41,086 bases of DNA from an uncultured Succinivibrionaceae bacterium (GCA_944390085.1 CALXOT010000005.1:1-41086); one strand, 5' to 3'; shown: positions 23,507 through 32,220, counted from the first letter of the stretch. Translations and numbers: made by a program. The notes: generated by a model from the letters alone, not told the origin.

Positions 23507-24511
23507 TTACTGCCCCAGTTTATCCAAATGCTGCAGACACAGCGTGATCATGCCAGAGACAATATCATCCCTAATCTTGTCATTAACTTCAATTTTGGGC
23601 AGCATGGCAATCTCCGCTGCAGACCCTAGTCTCTTTTTTAGCCGTTCATAGATCCCGGGCTTTAAGTTTTCGGTATATACCACTACTACCGACGGGTTTA
23701 AAACGCACATCACCGCACGCAAGGTACGCACGGCAAGTTCGTCCGCTTGTTGCGGTTCGGTAGGTAGGATCCCGACATCGTTATACATCGGGAAAAATCT
23801 GACTTCGCCTGCCATGCCGTCGCGTCCGCGGATGAGCTCTCCCTCATAACAAAAGCCACAAGCCGGAGCCCTGCCAGGAACCAGTACGATACCGGAAACG
23901 AAATCCTGTTCCTGTATACGGTTATAACAGCCTAAAGTAGCAGCATTAATATCTGTCTCAAAGAATACCGGTACCCCAAAACGCAGCTCTAGGTGCTTGG
24001 ACAGCCTCTTTGATCTGGGATCATGCCGGATAGCTGAAGCAACCCGTCCGCCAATAGTGTCAGACGGCATAGAAATACCGATAATGGCAATATTGTCATA
24101 ACGTTCCAGGTACAGCTCAATACCAATACGGAACTCATCAGTATGAATATTTGATAACAGCTCCTCCCTTCTTTCGATACACTCACCGAACAGATCATGC
24201 ACACTGTATCCTGCGTAATCATGGCCAGCTCGTTTATAGCAAGAAACAATTAAGATCAGACGGTAGGAACTGTTAAAACGATACGTTGCTGCAGGACGAC
24301 CAAGGCCCGGGGATACAACTTCTCCTGGCAATACAATCCCGCTTTCGATTAATGTATCAAGTAATTTTGTCAGAGTAACAACACTCAACCCCGTCAGCTC
24401 ACGCAATCTAGCTGCTGTGGCCACCTGTTCCTTGTGCAGGGCTCTAGTTACCATACCCAGGTTTTGCTCGCGGATCACATGAGCATCAAGTTTTGTCTGC
24501 TGTCTGCGCAT
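23507..24511 (-). CDS. ROK-family transcriptional regulator, zinc motif lost
   Basis: The 334-residue protein begins with a winged HTH of NagC/Mlc type (about residues 12-60: VIREQNLGMVTRALHKEQVA, TAARLRELTGLSVVTLTKLL). A glycine-rich wing follows (GEVVSPGLGRPAATYRFN), then an ROK sugar-kinase-like domain (IIGISMPSD, PVFFETDINAATLGCY, GRDGMAGEVRF). Normal ROK repressors have GEIGH and a CxCGxxGC zinc cluster after this point. Here the sequence passes from AGEVRFFPMYNDVGILP straight into the last helices, so the zinc site and the catalytic His are missing and the protein is about 60 residues shorter than NagC. Ligand and target are unknown. It is divergent from the POR operon across 0.5 kb. 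I prefer the ATG at 24509-24511 (GGGGA 9 bases upstream) over the one at 24527-24529. Confidence 0.78.
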   Translation of the reverse strand: MRRQQTKLDAHVIREQNLGMVTRALHKEQVATAARLRELTGLSVVTLTKLLDTLIESGIVLPGEVVSPGLGRPAATYRFNSSYRLILIVSCYKRAGHDYAGYSVHDLFGECIERREELLSNIHTDEFRIGIELYLERYDNIAIIGISMPSDTIGGRVASAIRHDPRSKRLSKHLELRFGVPVFFETDINAATLGCYNRIQEQDFVSGIVLVPGRAPACGFCYEGELIRGRDGMAGEVRFFPMYNDVGILPTEPQQADELAVRTLRAVMCVLNPSVVVVYTENLKPGIYERLKKRLGSAAEIAMLPKIEVNDKIRDDIVSGMITLCLQHLDKLGQ

Positions 24512-24529
24512 AAGATTTTGTCCCCGCAT

Positions 24530-25025
24530 GCAGTTCTGTTACTCAGAACCAAAAGTCTGTCTGACAATTTTTTAACTTACTTTATAAATTAATTTTAATT
24601 ATTGGAATTAATTTTTACAAATTTTGCCTTAGATCACAGCAGGTCCAATCACAAAATTTAAGTAAGCATAATCTAACCACCAAAAAACCTTGTTCAAAGC
24701 TCAATTAAATGCTTTTTTGACAAATAATATTATTTTTATATGTTTAATTAAAATAACAAAGACATCTGATCTATTTTTATAAAAGTAATTTTTTGTGATC
24801 TGCTTTACATTTTTAAGAACTGAAGACAGGCTTGATTTATTACGCTTTACTTTCAAATCTATCCAAAAATTCCTAGAATTAATCAGCTTGTTGATCACAT
24901 CACTTTAACTGTTGTGATCTGAGCTCTTTAGCTGATTACTTCCACTATAAGAAACAGCTTAAGGCAATTGCGCGTCAATATGACTGCGCAGTTATATATG
25001 CACTTGCGAACCAAAGGAGCCTACT
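24530..25025. promoter_or_regulatory. Divergent ROK / POR intergenic region, very AT-rich
   Basis: No gene is supported; the 65-codon open frame inside (24701-24898) is low-complexity Lys/Ile/Asn from A/T runs. There is a CRP-like site TGTGATCTGCTTTACA (24794-24809, nine of ten consensus bases), and a GATCAC/GTGATC inverted repeat (24893-24898 and 24914-24919) about 110 bases before the first POR gene. A TATAAG at 24946-24951 may be a -10 box, without a good -35. An AAGGAG ribosome binding site (25014-25019) precedes the TTG start. Confidence 0.45.
24794..24809. promoter_or_regulatory. CRP-like box in the ROK / POR gap
   Basis: TGTGA-TCTGCT-TTACA matches the CRP consensus at nine of ten core positions, flanked by T-rich sequence. 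It lies about 217 bases from the POR start and 283 from the ROK start, rather far for classical activation of either. Confidence 0.45.
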
Positions 25026-25604
25026 TTGCTTCAGATTAGATTACACGGACGTGGCGGCCAGGGTGTAGTAACGGCAGCAGAAATGCTCTCACTCTCCGCC
25101 TTCCTTGAAGGGCATTTTGCCCAGGCATTCCCCAGCTTCGGTTCCGAGCGTACAGGTGCCCCTGTGGTAGCTTATGCCCGCATCGACGATAAGGAAATTC
25201 GTACTCACGAGCCTATTTTAGAGCCTAACGCCGTGGTAGTGCAGGATAAGACCCTGCTTGGTGCCGTCGACGTCTTCTCAGGTATCAGCCCAGATGGTTA
25301 TGCCATCATCAATTCAGCAGAAAGCGCTGAAGTAGTAGTGCCTGAACTGGTCAAAAAATTGCCTGCAGGACATGTGCTGACAGTACCTGCCACTGATTTT
25401 GCCATGCAAAAGATTGGCCGTCCGCTGCCTGGTGCACCGATGCTGGCTGCACTTGCAGCTGCGACCAACGTATTTGCGCTGGAGAGTGTACAGAAATCAT
25501 TCCAGACCAGATATCCGGGCAAGGTTGGCGACGCTAATGCTGAGACAGCTGCCTTAGCTTATGAGTACATCAAGAATTTAATGAACGGAGGCAACAATGC
25601 TTAA
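25026..25604 (+). CDS. porC: Pyruvate:ferredoxin oxidoreductase, gamma subunit
   Basis: The 192-residue protein opens with MLQIRLHGRGGQGVVTAAEM, the signature start of the POR/KOR gamma domain, followed by FAQAFPSFGSERTGAPVVAYARIDD. The gamma subunit helps hold the thiamine diphosphate enzyme together and may bind CoA. The start codon is TTG at 25026, with AAGGAG 6 bases before it; there is no usable ATG nearby, and the family begins exactly here. It overlaps the alpha gene by 8 bases. With the next three genes it forms one operon in the order gamma-alpha-beta-delta/flavoprotein. Confidence 0.92.
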   Translation: MLQIRLHGRGGQGVVTAAEMLSLSAFLEGHFAQAFPSFGSERTGAPVVAYARIDDKEIRTHEPILEPNAVVVQDKTLLGAVDVFSGISPDGYAIINSAESAEVVVPELVKKLPAGHVLTVPATDFAMQKIGRPLPGAPMLAALAAATNVFALESVQKSFQTRYPGKVGDANAETAALAYEYIKNLMNGGNNA

Positions 25605-26850
25605 GCAGATAGAAGGTTCTCTGGGCATTGCAGAGGCGGTTGCCCTGTGCCGCCCTGGTGCGATTTGCGCATATCCTATCTCCCCGCAAACCCACATCGT
25701 CGAAAATCTGGGAAAAATGGTCAAAACCGGACAACTGCAGGACTGTGAGTTTTTAAACGTCGAGTCTGAGTTCTCCGCGATGTCCGTGTCCATCGGCGCA
25801 TCTGCAGGCGGCGTGCGTGCCTATACCGCCACTGCCTCACAAGGCCTGTTGTTCATGACTGAGGGCATTTATAATGCCGCCGGCCTTGGCCTTCCTATTG
25901 TTATGACAGTAGCATCACGTGCCATCGGTGCCCCGATCAACATCTGGAACGATCACTCTGACTCCCTGTCACAGCGCGATTCAGGGTGGTTGCAGCTATT
26001 CTGTGAATCCAATCAGGACGCCCTTGATACCCACATCATGGCCTTTAAGATTGCCGAGGAAGTCGGACTGCCGGTGATGGTATGCATGGACGGCTTCGTA
26101 TTAACTCATGCTTTTGAACGGCTCGATCTCCCTTCACAAGAGCAGGTGGATCAGTTCCTGCCCGCTTACGAGCCCCGCGAGTTCCTTGATCCTAAAGAGC
26201 CTATCTCCATGGGCGCCATGGTTGGTCCTGAAGCCTTCACTGAATTACGCATCCTGCAGCAGCGCAAGATGTTAAAAGCGATCCCTATCATTGAGCGTGT
26301 CACCAAAGAATACCGTGAGATAACGGGTCATCATTCAGGCGGTCTGCTGGACTGCTACAACTGCGAAAACGCTGATGTGAAACTTATTATCATGGGCTCC
26401 ACTGTAGGCACGGCAAAAGATGCCGTTGACGAACTTAAAGCCCAGGGCATCAATGCTGGCGTAATTTCGCTCAAGGCCTTCCGTCCGTTCCCGTACGATG
26501 AAATCCGTGCAGCCATTGGTGACACCAAGAATGTGGTCATTGTTGAGCGCTCATTCAGCTACGGTGCCCGTGGCATCCTGCACCCTGAAGTGTCAAGAGC
26601 TATGCGTGGCAAGGATACCAATATCTACACCGCCGTGTGCGGCTTAGGTGGACGCGCTATCTTAGGCACCACTATCAAGGGTATCGTCAAACACTGCCTG
26701 GATGGCAAGTTCTGCGACGAGCTGACTTGGTTTGACGTTGACAGCAAGGTTATCAACAGCTATCTCAAGGACGCTGAAGGGATCACCCTGCCTGAAGGCC
26801 CGCTGCCTGAATCTGTCCTATTGGACACTTTGCAAAAAGTGCGCGCTTAA
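25597..26850 (+). CDS. porA: Pyruvate:ferredoxin oxidoreductase, alpha subunit
   Basis: The 417-residue subunit has the pyrimidine-type thiamine-diphosphate domain start GSLGIAEAVALCRPGAICAYPISPQTHIVE (split motifs around residues 8-37; the YPISPQT is diagnostic) and a Glu in FLNVESEFSAMSVSIGAS. The domain II/III region has LIIMGSTVGTAKDAVDELK, GVISLKAFRPFPYDEI and VVIVERSFSYGA. It binds pyruvate and, with beta, carries out oxidative decarboxylation to acetyl-CoA. Pyruvate is favoured over 2-oxoglutarate by the strong resemblance to PorA, but substrate is not proven. GGAGG lies 5 bases before the ATG. Start overlaps porC, so the two are translationally coupled. Confidence 0.92.
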   Translation: MLKQIEGSLGIAEAVALCRPGAICAYPISPQTHIVENLGKMVKTGQLQDCEFLNVESEFSAMSVSIGASAGGVRAYTATASQGLLFMTEGIYNAAGLGLPIVMTVASRAIGAPINIWNDHSDSLSQRDSGWLQLFCESNQDALDTHIMAFKIAEEVGLPVMVCMDGFVLTHAFERLDLPSQEQVDQFLPAYEPREFLDPKEPISMGAMVGPEAFTELRILQQRKMLKAIPIIERVTKEYREITGHHSGGLLDCYNCENADVKLIIMGSTVGTAKDAVDELKAQGINAGVISLKAFRPFPYDEIRAAIGDTKNVVIVERSFSYGARGILHPEVSRAMRGKDTNIYTAVCGLGGRAILGTTIKGIVKHCLDGKFCDELTWFDVDSKVINSYLKDAEGITLPEGPLPESVLLDTLQKVRA

Positions 26851-26865
26851 GGGGGAAAATAAAAT

Positions 26866-27927
26866 ATGTTAGACGCAATCAAGTTTTATCAGACCGGCTC
26901 CAACACTGTCGGTAACCGCCTGTTAAACCCGTCCATGCGCGCCGTGCAGGCCTCTTCTGATCGCCCGAATACTTTAATTTCCGGTCACCGTGCCTGCCAG
27001 GGTTGTGGCGAGGCCTTAGGTGCCCGTTATGCCATCGATGCAGCCATGCGCGCCACTGGCGGTCAGCTTATGATAGCTAACGCTACCGGCTGCCTGGAAG
27101 TATTCTCCACTCCGTATCCGGAATCAGCCTGGAGACTGCCTTGGATCCATTCCCTGTTTGGTAATGCCGCTGCCGTCGGTGCTGGCCTTGCTGTTGCTGC
27201 ACGCGTTCGTGCCAAGAAAGCAGGAAATGCCAATGTACCCAGAGTAATCGCCCAGGGCGGTGATGGTGGTACCACTGATATCGGCTTTGGCCCGCTGTCA
27301 GGTATGTTTGAGCGCAACGACGATGTGCTTTATATCTGCTATGACAATCAGGCCTATATGAATACCGGCGTACAGCGCTCCTCTGCCACTCCGCCGGCAG
27401 CCCGCACTGCAACCACTCAACTGGTTGGTGCAGAACCAGGTAATGATTGGGGCAAGGGCAAGAACGTGCCACTTATTGCCATGGCCCACGGCATTCCCTA
27501 TGTTGCCACAGCTTCCGTCGCAGACCTTAAGGATCTGGAGTACAAGGTAGAAAAAGCGATGTCCTTCCACGGAGCCCGCTATATTCAAATCTTAGTACCC
27601 TGCCCGTTAGGCTGGGGCTGCGCTTCAGGCTCTACAGTCACCGTGGCTCGCCTGGCCATGGAAAGTGGCTTCTATCCTATCTTTGAGGCTGAATACGGCA
27701 AGATCACCTCAGTACGCAAGATCCGCCAGAAGCAGCCGGTGCTGAACTTCTTAAAGCTGCAGCGCCGCTACGCCCACCTGACCGGCAAAAAGGCTGATCC
27801 CAAGGTATTAGCCCGTATCCAGGCCATGTGTGATGACAACATCAAGAGCTTCGATCTCCTGGGCGACGAAATCCCTGAGACCGTACCAGTTGCGGTGCAG
27901 GCTCTTGAGCGCAGCCATCAGATTTAA
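26866..27927 (+). CDS. porB: Pyruvate:ferredoxin oxidoreductase, beta subunit
   Basis: The 353-residue subunit carries the thiamine-diphosphate and proximal [4Fe-4S] site: HRACQGCGEALGARYAIDAA (about residues 43-62), NATGCLEVFSTPYPESAW, the ThDP motif GGDGGTTDIGFGPLSGM with YDNQAYMNTGVQRSSATPP, and a further Cys in CPLGWGC. This is the standard PorB pattern (CxxC, a third Cys after NATGC, a fourth later). Length is slightly above the usual 310-330 because of a C-terminal tail (YAHLTGKKADPKVLARIQAM). It passes electrons to the delta/ferredoxin part, here on the next protein. It lies 15 bases after porA and 18 before the flavoprotein gene. Confidence 0.92.
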   Translation: MLDAIKFYQTGSNTVGNRLLNPSMRAVQASSDRPNTLISGHRACQGCGEALGARYAIDAAMRATGGQLMIANATGCLEVFSTPYPESAWRLPWIHSLFGNAAAVGAGLAVAARVRAKKAGNANVPRVIAQGGDGGTTDIGFGPLSGMFERNDDVLYICYDNQAYMNTGVQRSSATPPAARTATTQLVGAEPGNDWGKGKNVPLIAMAHGIPYVATASVADLKDLEYKVEKAMSFHGARYIQILVPCPLGWGCASGSTVTVARLAMESGFYPIFEAEYGKITSVRKIRQKQPVLNFLKLQRRYAHLTGKKADPKVLARIQAMCDDNIKSFDLLGDEIPETVPVAVQALERSHQI

Positions 27928-27945
27928 GAGAGGAGCTTATTTAAC

Positions 27946-29574
27946 ATGATGAATAAATCTTTCGCTGCAACTTTGGATCCGGCAACCTCTCTTGCAAACA
28001 AGACTGGTTCCTGGCGCACTCTGCGTCCGGTCAACGTGTTCAAATTGCCCCCTTGCAACAAACAGTGCCCTGCCGGCGAAAACATTCAGCAGTGGCTTTA
28101 CTACGCAGCTGAAGGCGATTATGAGCATGCCTGGCGCATCCTTACTGAGGAAAACCCGTTCCCGGCCTGCATGGGTCGTGTCTGTTACCACACCTGTGAA
28201 GGAAAGTGTAACCGCGGCTTTTTAGATGAGTCCGTCGGCATCAACTCTGTTGAGCGCTTCCTTGGCGACTATGCCATTGAGCATAAGCTGTCATTCCGTA
28301 AGCCGGTACGTGAAACTGGCAAGAAGATCCTGATTGTGGGCTCTGGCCCTGCTGGCCTGTCCGCAGCTTATCACCTGCGCCGCTACGGTCATAGCGTGCA
28401 TATTGTCGAAATGGCCGGCAAACCAGGTGGCATGATGCGTTACGGTATCCCGGTATACCGTCTGCCGCGCGCTATTCTGGACGACGAAATTGCCCGCCTG
28501 ACCGATATGGGCATCACCATTGAGTGCAATCACCCAGTACAGGACATCGTAGCTGAAAAGAAGAACGGCAAGTATGATGCTGTGATCTTAGGTCTCGGTG
28601 CCGCACTGTCCACCAACGTAAACATCCCCTCTGGTGATACTACCCACATTTTGCACGCCTTGGATGTACTCTCTGAGATCTCCTCTGACAGTGACGTACA
28701 AATCGGCCGTAAAGTGGCTGTGTACGGCGGTGGCAATACCGCAGTAGACGTAGCCCGCTCCCTGCGCCGTTTAGGTGCTGAGCCAATCATCGTTTACCGC
28801 CGTAACCGCGATCGCATGCCAGCCAATGAAGAAGAGATGGATGGCGCCATTGAAGAAGGTATTCAGGTCAAGTGGTTATCCACCATTGCAGAAGCCGACG
28901 ACAAAAAACTTAAGATCGAAAAGATGAAACTCAACGATCAGGGCTGGCCTGAGCCAACCGGTGAGTTTGAGGAATTAGCCGCTGACTCTGTGGTACTTGC
29001 CATTGGTCAGAATGTCGATCTTTCTGTTTGTGAGAAAGTTGAAGGTCTGCAGACTGAAAAAGATGCTGTGGTGGTCGATCATGAAAATATGATGACAACC
29101 GTTCCTGGTATCTTTGCAGCAGGTGACATGGTCAAAGGCGATCGTACCGTAACCGCTGCCATTGGCATGGGCAAACATGCCGCAAGGGGCGTGAACGCCT
29201 ACTTGAAAGGCTCCGTGTACAAGCGCCCGGAGAAGCATGAGGATGCTCGTTTTGAGGACATGCACCCCTGGTACTATACCGATGCCCCTAAGACCGTACG
29301 CCCGCAATTAGAGCTGGCTCGCCGTTCCAGCACCTTTGACGAGGTTCAGCACGGCCTGACTGAGGAAAATGCAATCTTCGAAGCTCGCCGTTGCCTGTCC
29401 TGCGGTAACTGCATGGAGTGCGATAACTGCTACGGCGTCTGCCCTGACAATGCTGTGGTTAAATTAGGTCCGGGTAAGGGCTATGAATTTAACTATGATT
29501 ATTGCAAGGGCTGTGGTGTCTGTGCGCAGGAATGCCCTTGTGGTCACATCAAGATGGTTCCGGAAAAGATCTAA
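27946..29574 (+). CDS. GltD-like NAD(P)H oxidoreductase fused to a PorD-type 2[4Fe-4S] ferredoxin
   Basis: The 542-residue protein has four parts. Residues 20-100 are a GltD/DPYD-type N-terminal iron-sulfur domain (PPCNKQCPAGENIQQWL, ACMGRVCYHTCEGKCNR). Next comes an FAD Rossmann motif (ILIVGSGPAGLSAAYHLRRY, about 124-143) with GKPGGMMRYGIPVYRLP. The NAD(P) domain holds VAVYGGGNTAVDVARSLRRL and the basic patch VYRRNRDRMPANEEEM, with FAD closure in GIFAAGDMVKGDRTVTAAIG. The C-terminal 60 residues form two ferredoxin clusters (CGNCMECDNCYGVCPD and CKGCGVCAQECPCGH). No other delta subunit is present, so this protein most likely supplies it and links POR to NAD(P)+/NAD(P)H. The YRR basic residues hint at NADP. 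Last gene of the operon, followed by a terminator. Confidence 0.88.
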   Translation: MMNKSFAATLDPATSLANKTGSWRTLRPVNVFKLPPCNKQCPAGENIQQWLYYAAEGDYEHAWRILTEENPFPACMGRVCYHTCEGKCNRGFLDESVGINSVERFLGDYAIEHKLSFRKPVRETGKKILIVGSGPAGLSAAYHLRRYGHSVHIVEMAGKPGGMMRYGIPVYRLPRAILDDEIARLTDMGITIECNHPVQDIVAEKKNGKYDAVILGLGAALSTNVNIPSGDTTHILHALDVLSEISSDSDVQIGRKVAVYGGGNTAVDVARSLRRLGAEPIIVYRRNRDRMPANEEEMDGAIEEGIQVKWLSTIAEADDKKLKIEKMKLNDQGWPEPTGEFEELAADSVVLAIGQNVDLSVCEKVEGLQTEKDAVVVDHENMMTTVPGIFAAGDMVKGDRTVTAAIGMGKHAARGVNAYLKGSVYKRPEKHEDARFEDMHPWYYTDAPKTVRPQLELARRSSTFDEVQHGLTEENAIFEARRCLSCGNCMECDNCYGVCPDNAVVKLGPGKGYEFNYDYCKGCGVCAQECPCGHIKMVPEKI

Positions 29575-29590
29575 TCTTTTTTAACCAAAT

Positions 29591-29656
29591 CCGCTCCAGG
29601 CATCAGCCCTGGGGCGGCTCAAAATTCTTAGAAGGGGCGGTTTAACCGCCTTTTTT
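29591..29656 (+). terminator. Tandem hairpins ending the POR operon
   Basis: First hairpin: CCGCTCCAGG (29591-29600) with CCTGGGGCGG (29608-29617); its one imperfect pair is U-G on plus-strand RNA. Second: GGCGG, TTTAA loop, CCGCC (29636-29650) followed by six T (29651-29656), a standard intrinsic terminator. Both lie within 85 bases of the operon stop. Confidence 0.88.
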
Positions 29657-29803
29657 ATCCCAGATTAGCATTACAACCTCCACACCTTAGCCCTGATAAA
29701 AATTTTTGATCAAAATCTGAGCTAACTCATAGTTAAACAAAAACATTTAACTTAAACTTATAAGGTCTGATCTCTCAGCATTTTGCCTTAAGGAACAATC
29801 TTC

Positions 29804-31057
29804 ATGCAGCACCACATTCGTAATAAATTTAACGACTTGGCCAATCATGATGCTGCGGCCGGTATCATTATGCTTGTCTTTGCTATTATCGCACTGGCCT
29901 ATCAAAATTCGCCCTATTCCATTGACTACCGTGCCTGGCTTGACACTAAAGCCGGCATTGTATTCGGTAATTTTGAACTGATAAAGCCTTTACTGTTATG
30001 GATAAATGACGGTGTAATCACCATTTTCTTCTTTTCCATTGGCCTGGAACTCAAACATGAGTTCATGTGCGGAACCCTCTCGAACAAAAAAAATATCGTA
30101 TTGCCTGCCATCGCTGCTTTAGGCGGCATGCTGACCCCTGCCTTAATCTTTACCCTGTTTAATTTCAGCGATAATTTTGCCATGCGAGGCTGGGCCATTC
30201 CTACTGCTACGGATGCAGCTTTCTCAGTTGCCATATTGCTGCTTCTGGGAAAGCGTGTACCTGCCTCACTTAAGATATTCCTATTGTCTCTGGCTATCTT
30301 CGATGATGTCGGAGCCATTGTGGTAATTGCCCTGTTTTATACCTCCCAGCTCTCTGGCATGGCTCTGGCAGGAGCTGGAGCTGCTGTTGTGGTACTGGCC
30401 TTGCTCAATTTCTTCCATATTACCCGTAAGACTGTCTATTGCATGGTAGGTGTAGTGCTATGGTTCTCCATCCTTAAATCCGGAGTACATGCCACCCTGG
30501 CTGGTATTATTACCGCATTCTTCATTCCACTTAAGGATCATCATGATCGGGCGATGCTGCATGATATGTTCGAAAAGCTCAAAGGATGGATCGCTCTTTT
30601 TATCCTGCCACTGTTCGTCTTTGCCAATGCAGGCATTGATTTGCAAGGTCTTGATTTAAGTACTTTGCTCACCAGCCGTGTAAGCCTTGGCATTTTACTC
30701 GGCCTGTTTTTAGGTAAACAGCTCGGAGTCTTTTTCTTCTCCCTGGCCTGCATTAAAACAGGTCTTGCCCCTATTCCACAGGGAGCCAATCTGCGTCAGC
30801 TCTATGGCGTGTGCATTTTAACCGGCATTGGTTTTACCATGTCCATGTTCATCGATGGTCTGGCCTACTGGGGTAGTGATGTGTTCAGCTATGCAGACTC
30901 CCTGGCAATTTTAGTAGGCTCACTGTTATCCGGGATAATCGGCTATCTGTTCCTGCGTTTCTTTGCAGGTAGCGCCTCAGGTGATATGAAGGAATCTGTT
31001 GAGCCTTCTTCCCTAGCGCCGGCAAAGACGCATAATACTCAAGCTGAAACGGCTTAA
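29804..31057 (+). CDS. nhaA: NhaA Na+/H+ antiporter
   Basis: The 417-residue inner-membrane protein has the NhaA pattern: about 12 membrane helices, WINDGVITIFFFSIGLELKHEF (about residues 66-87), GWAIPTATDAAFSVAILLLLGKR and the ion-binding double Asp in LAIFDDVGAIVVIALFY (about 164-180). It also has KSGVHATLAGIITAFFIPLK, LFVFANAGIDLQ, and the C-terminal GIGFTMSMFIDGLAYW. It expels Na+ (or Li+) in exchange for protons, for sodium and pH balance. The last 40 residues are hydrophilic, slightly longer than E. coli NhaA (388). AAGGAA lies upstream of the ATG. No NhaR regulator is nearby. Confidence 0.95.
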   Translation: MQHHIRNKFNDLANHDAAAGIIMLVFAIIALAYQNSPYSIDYRAWLDTKAGIVFGNFELIKPLLLWINDGVITIFFFSIGLELKHEFMCGTLSNKKNIVLPAIAALGGMLTPALIFTLFNFSDNFAMRGWAIPTATDAAFSVAILLLLGKRVPASLKIFLLSLAIFDDVGAIVVIALFYTSQLSGMALAGAGAAVVVLALLNFFHITRKTVYCMVGVVLWFSILKSGVHATLAGIITAFFIPLKDHHDRAMLHDMFEKLKGWIALFILPLFVFANAGIDLQGLDLSTLLTSRVSLGILLGLFLGKQLGVFFFSLACIKTGLAPIPQGANLRQLYGVCILTGIGFTMSMFIDGLAYWGSDVFSYADSLAILVGSLLSGIIGYLFLRFFAGSASGDMKESVEPSSLAPAKTHNTQAETA

Positions 31058-31122
31058 ACATTTGTAGAGCGTGATATACCATCAGGCAAAACAGACTAAA
31101 CCACGACAGATAAGGAATTTAT

Positions 31123-31707
31123 ATGCGTATTTTTCATCAAGGTACTGCCCTTATTGTAATGGGACTGACACTTGTGCTTGCTTCAGGATGCCAAAGTAAC
31201 ATTCCTGAGAGTGCAGCTCTCTCTCAGGCTCAGGAAAAACAAGTAACTGATGGTGCTTATACACAAACTAATGATCAGCACGGACAAAACACTACCATCT
31301 ACCAGAACCATTTCTTTAAGGTTGCAATTCCTGATAACTGGCAGGTGATCAGTACTGACGGCCCAGATGTCCCAGCATTTGTAACTGCAGTAAGCAAGGA
31401 TCATCAGGCTCTTGTCACCATCAGGGTATCGCGCTCTGATCTTGATGTTAACGGTTTATGTCAACTGGCAGCAAAGGGCTTTGTAGCTAACGGGGCTGAT
31501 ATCGTGCAAGGGCCTGAAGTGCAATACGGCACCTGCGTGATTAAATCTGATGAAGTTAACCGCCCTACAACGCTGTGGCTGCGCGCCTATGAAGATCACA
31601 GCGTCTATGCCATCAATTTCACTGGCCCCATGGAAAAAGTCAATGAAATTTTAGGCAGGCTGGAGGGCAACGAAAAAATGATGCAGCTGTTAATCAGCCC
31701 ACTCTAA
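31123..31707 (+). CDS. Putative lipoprotein of unknown function
   Basis: The 194-residue protein has a lipoprotein signal peptide with lipobox LASGC (MRIFHQGTALIVMGLTLVLA then SGC, Cys at about 23). The next residues are SN, not Asp at +2, so outer-membrane sorting by Lol is expected. A Gln/Ser-rich linker follows, then a compact domain starting YQNHFFKVAIPDNWQV, with the look of DcrB/DUF1795- or PsbP-like folds that begin with a wxVxxP-type strand pair. Two Cys (LCQLAAKG and YGTCVIK) could form a disulfide. No function can be named. AAGGAATTTAT precedes the ATG. It is 65 bases after nhaA on the same strand, possibly co-transcribed. Confidence 0.75.
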   Translation: MRIFHQGTALIVMGLTLVLASGCQSNIPESAALSQAQEKQVTDGAYTQTNDQHGQNTTIYQNHFFKVAIPDNWQVISTDGPDVPAFVTAVSKDHQALVTIRVSRSDLDVNGLCQLAAKGFVANGADIVQGPEVQYGTCVIKSDEVNRPTTLWLRAYEDHSVYAINFTGPMEKVNEILGRLEGNEKMMQLLISPL

Positions 31708-31743
31708 TCTGACTAAATTTAGCTGTAATCTTTATTTTCCAGG

Positions 31744-31774
31744 CAAGGAAGCTGACAAGAATAAAGCTTCCTTG
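31744..31774. terminator. Bidirectional hairpin between converging genes
   Basis: CAAGGAAGCT (31744-31753) and AGCTTCCTTG (31765-31774) form a perfect 10-bp stem with an 11-nt loop, in the gap between the plus-strand lipoprotein and the minus-strand Nudix gene. T runs on either side are weak. Confidence 0.65.
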
Positions 31775-31815
31775 TGCCCTGATTAAGTTTTAAGGAAATT
31801 CCTTCACCTGCAAAT

Positions 31816-32220
31816 TCATTTATTCACCAAAGCTTTTTGCAGCAAAGGGATCATGCCCAGATCAGCCTCAATCCAGTCAAAATGTTCCAGTTCACTGGCA
31901 GAAACAAAGGCATAGCTATCATGAACCCTGAGTGCAGGACGGCTTTGAGCAGGTAAATTTGCGCCAAACACACTCATCTGCAGCTCAAAGTCTGGATAAG
32001 AGTAGTTAAAGTTAAACAAAAACCTTAACTCTGAAAGTTCAAGTTCCAGTTCTTCTGCAATTTCACGCCTGCAGGCTGCCTCTGCAGTTTCATCAGGTTC
32101 AAGCTTACCTCCGGGAAGCTCCCATTTACCTGCAAATTTTCCGCTTTTACGTCTGGTCAGCAGTAACAGCCCATCTTTAGTCAGGGCTGCCGCTGCAACC
32201 TTAATTTCAGGCCTTACCAT
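31816..32220 (-). CDS. Nudix hydrolase, MutT-like
   Basis: The 134-residue protein carries the Nudix box in GGKLEPDETAEAACRREIAE (about residues 37-56) followed by EL, matching Gx5Ex7REUxEE. It begins with the MutT-like strand IKVAAAALTKDGLLLLTRRK and has KFAGKWELPGGK. Such proteins hydrolyse nucleoside diphosphate compounds, classically 8-oxo-dGTP, so it may be a housecleaning enzyme; substrate is not certain. The stop of the upstream aminotransferase and this ATG share a base (TGATG), so translation is coupled. A TTG start three bases earlier is also possible. Confidence 0.85.
   Translation of the reverse strand: MVRPEIKVAAAALTKDGLLLLTRRKSGKFAGKWELPGGKLEPDETAEAACRREIAEELELELSELRFLFNFNYSYPDFELQMSVFGANLPAQSRPALRVHDSYAFVSASELEHFDWIEADLGMIPLLQKALVNK

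Noticed and set aside
24701..24898. 65-codon minus-strand open frame in the ROK/POR gap
   Set aside because: Composition is Lys/Ile/Asn from A/T-rich DNA, there is no ribosome binding site and no recognisable motif; it looks random.
24891..24904. FNR box TTGATCACATCAC before the POR operon
   Set aside because: The right half does not read ATCAA at the required 4-base spacing.
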